The notes under the pieces: generated by a model
Databases searched by the model: none
Told to the model about the DNA's origin: nothing
The model's input: only the letters and a program-made list of their open reading frames with translations
Translations under genes and position numbers: made by a program
Source: CAXXOK01 sp964640955
Lineage (GTDB): Bacteria > Bacillota > Clostridia > Christensenellales > Aristaeellaceae
Assembly: GCA_964640955.1 (NCBI GenBank)
Contig: CAZXJI010000027.1
Location: 1 to 42,644, forward strand
Reading direction: 5' to 3'
Length of the DNA: 42,644 nt
Part shown: piece by piece, positions 42,553 through 42,644 of the stretch
Layout: each line of letters begins with the position of its first letter
How positions within the stretch are numbered: the stretch's first letter is position 1

Positions 42553-42639
42553 GGGTTGAGGGGGTTTGGCTCCCCTCGGCGCAAGGGGACGCAGGGGGGA
42601 TCGCGCCTGCGGGCGCGACCAAAGGGAGAATCCCTTTGG
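42553..42639. repeat. Tandem GC-rich hairpins at the window end
   Basis: Three stems in a row: GAGGGG with CCCCTC (about 42551-42577), a 7-bp stem (42601-42607 with 42612-42618) and a 9-bp stem (42619-42627 with 42631-42639). No gene is visible. It may terminate the uronate operon or be a dispersed palindromic repeat cut by the window edge. Confidence 0.5.
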
Positions 42640-42644
42640 AATCC

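Overview
The window looks like a chromosomal segment of a high-GC, anaerobic member of the Clostridia. The evidence is strong GGAGG ribosome sites, sigma-A promoters of the TTGACA/TATAAT type, the yicC-remA-gmk-rpoZ-coaBC order, a YesL (DUF624) protein, a LacI-controlled sugar operon and a single-chain glycyl-tRNA synthetase. A position near Oscillospirales or Christensenellales is a guess. No phage, transposase, CRISPR array or conjugation gene was seen.

Layout. Positions 1-23 hold the 5' end of a tRNA gene on the minus strand. Positions 403-6869 form a selenium module: an XdhC-like protein, then a minus-strand operon yedE, SirA-like, DUF3343, yqeC, yqeB, selD, and a plus-strand cysteine-desulfurase-family gene. 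Positions 6870-12881 form a minus-strand molybdenum operon: MoeA-like, modA, modB, modC, mogA, moaA, moaC-MOSC. Together they match the known gene set for maturing selenium-dependent molybdenum hydroxylases. No hydroxylase and no selA/selB are in the window. An acyltransferase gene follows (12987-13976). The F1Fo ATP synthase operon is at 14051-20446 (minus strand), with a delta subunit reduced to its C-terminal domain. A 620-base gap upstream holds the operon promoter and a second, orphan promoter.

Positions 21068-26373 are housekeeping genes on the minus strand: DUF3795, glyS, then yicC-remA-gmk-rpoZ-coaBC read from the other end. Between glyS and coaBC lies a 127-bp MITE-like palindromic element between two identical 30-base hairpin repeats. 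A GT-C glycosyltransferase gene (26610-28088) stands alone.

Positions 28563-32615 are a sugar ABC transporter operon (binding protein, two permeases, YesL-like protein, no ATPase) behind a near-consensus promoter and an 18-bp inverted repeat. Then come HxlR and isochorismatase-family genes (32798-33807), a UDP-galactopyranose-mutase-like flavoprotein (33994-35556, minus) and a LacI regulator (35773-36780, minus). Divergent from the regulator is a uronate operon: uxaB, kduI, a KDPG aldolase fused to a VOC-like domain, kdgK, and a KduD/gluconate 5-dehydrogenase-type SDR (37035-42524). These genes would take unsaturated uronates and tagaturonate towards 2-keto-3-deoxygluconate, then pyruvate and glyceraldehyde 3-phosphate. 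The nearby transporter may supply uronide oligosaccharides, but that is inference. The window ends in tandem GC-rich hairpins.
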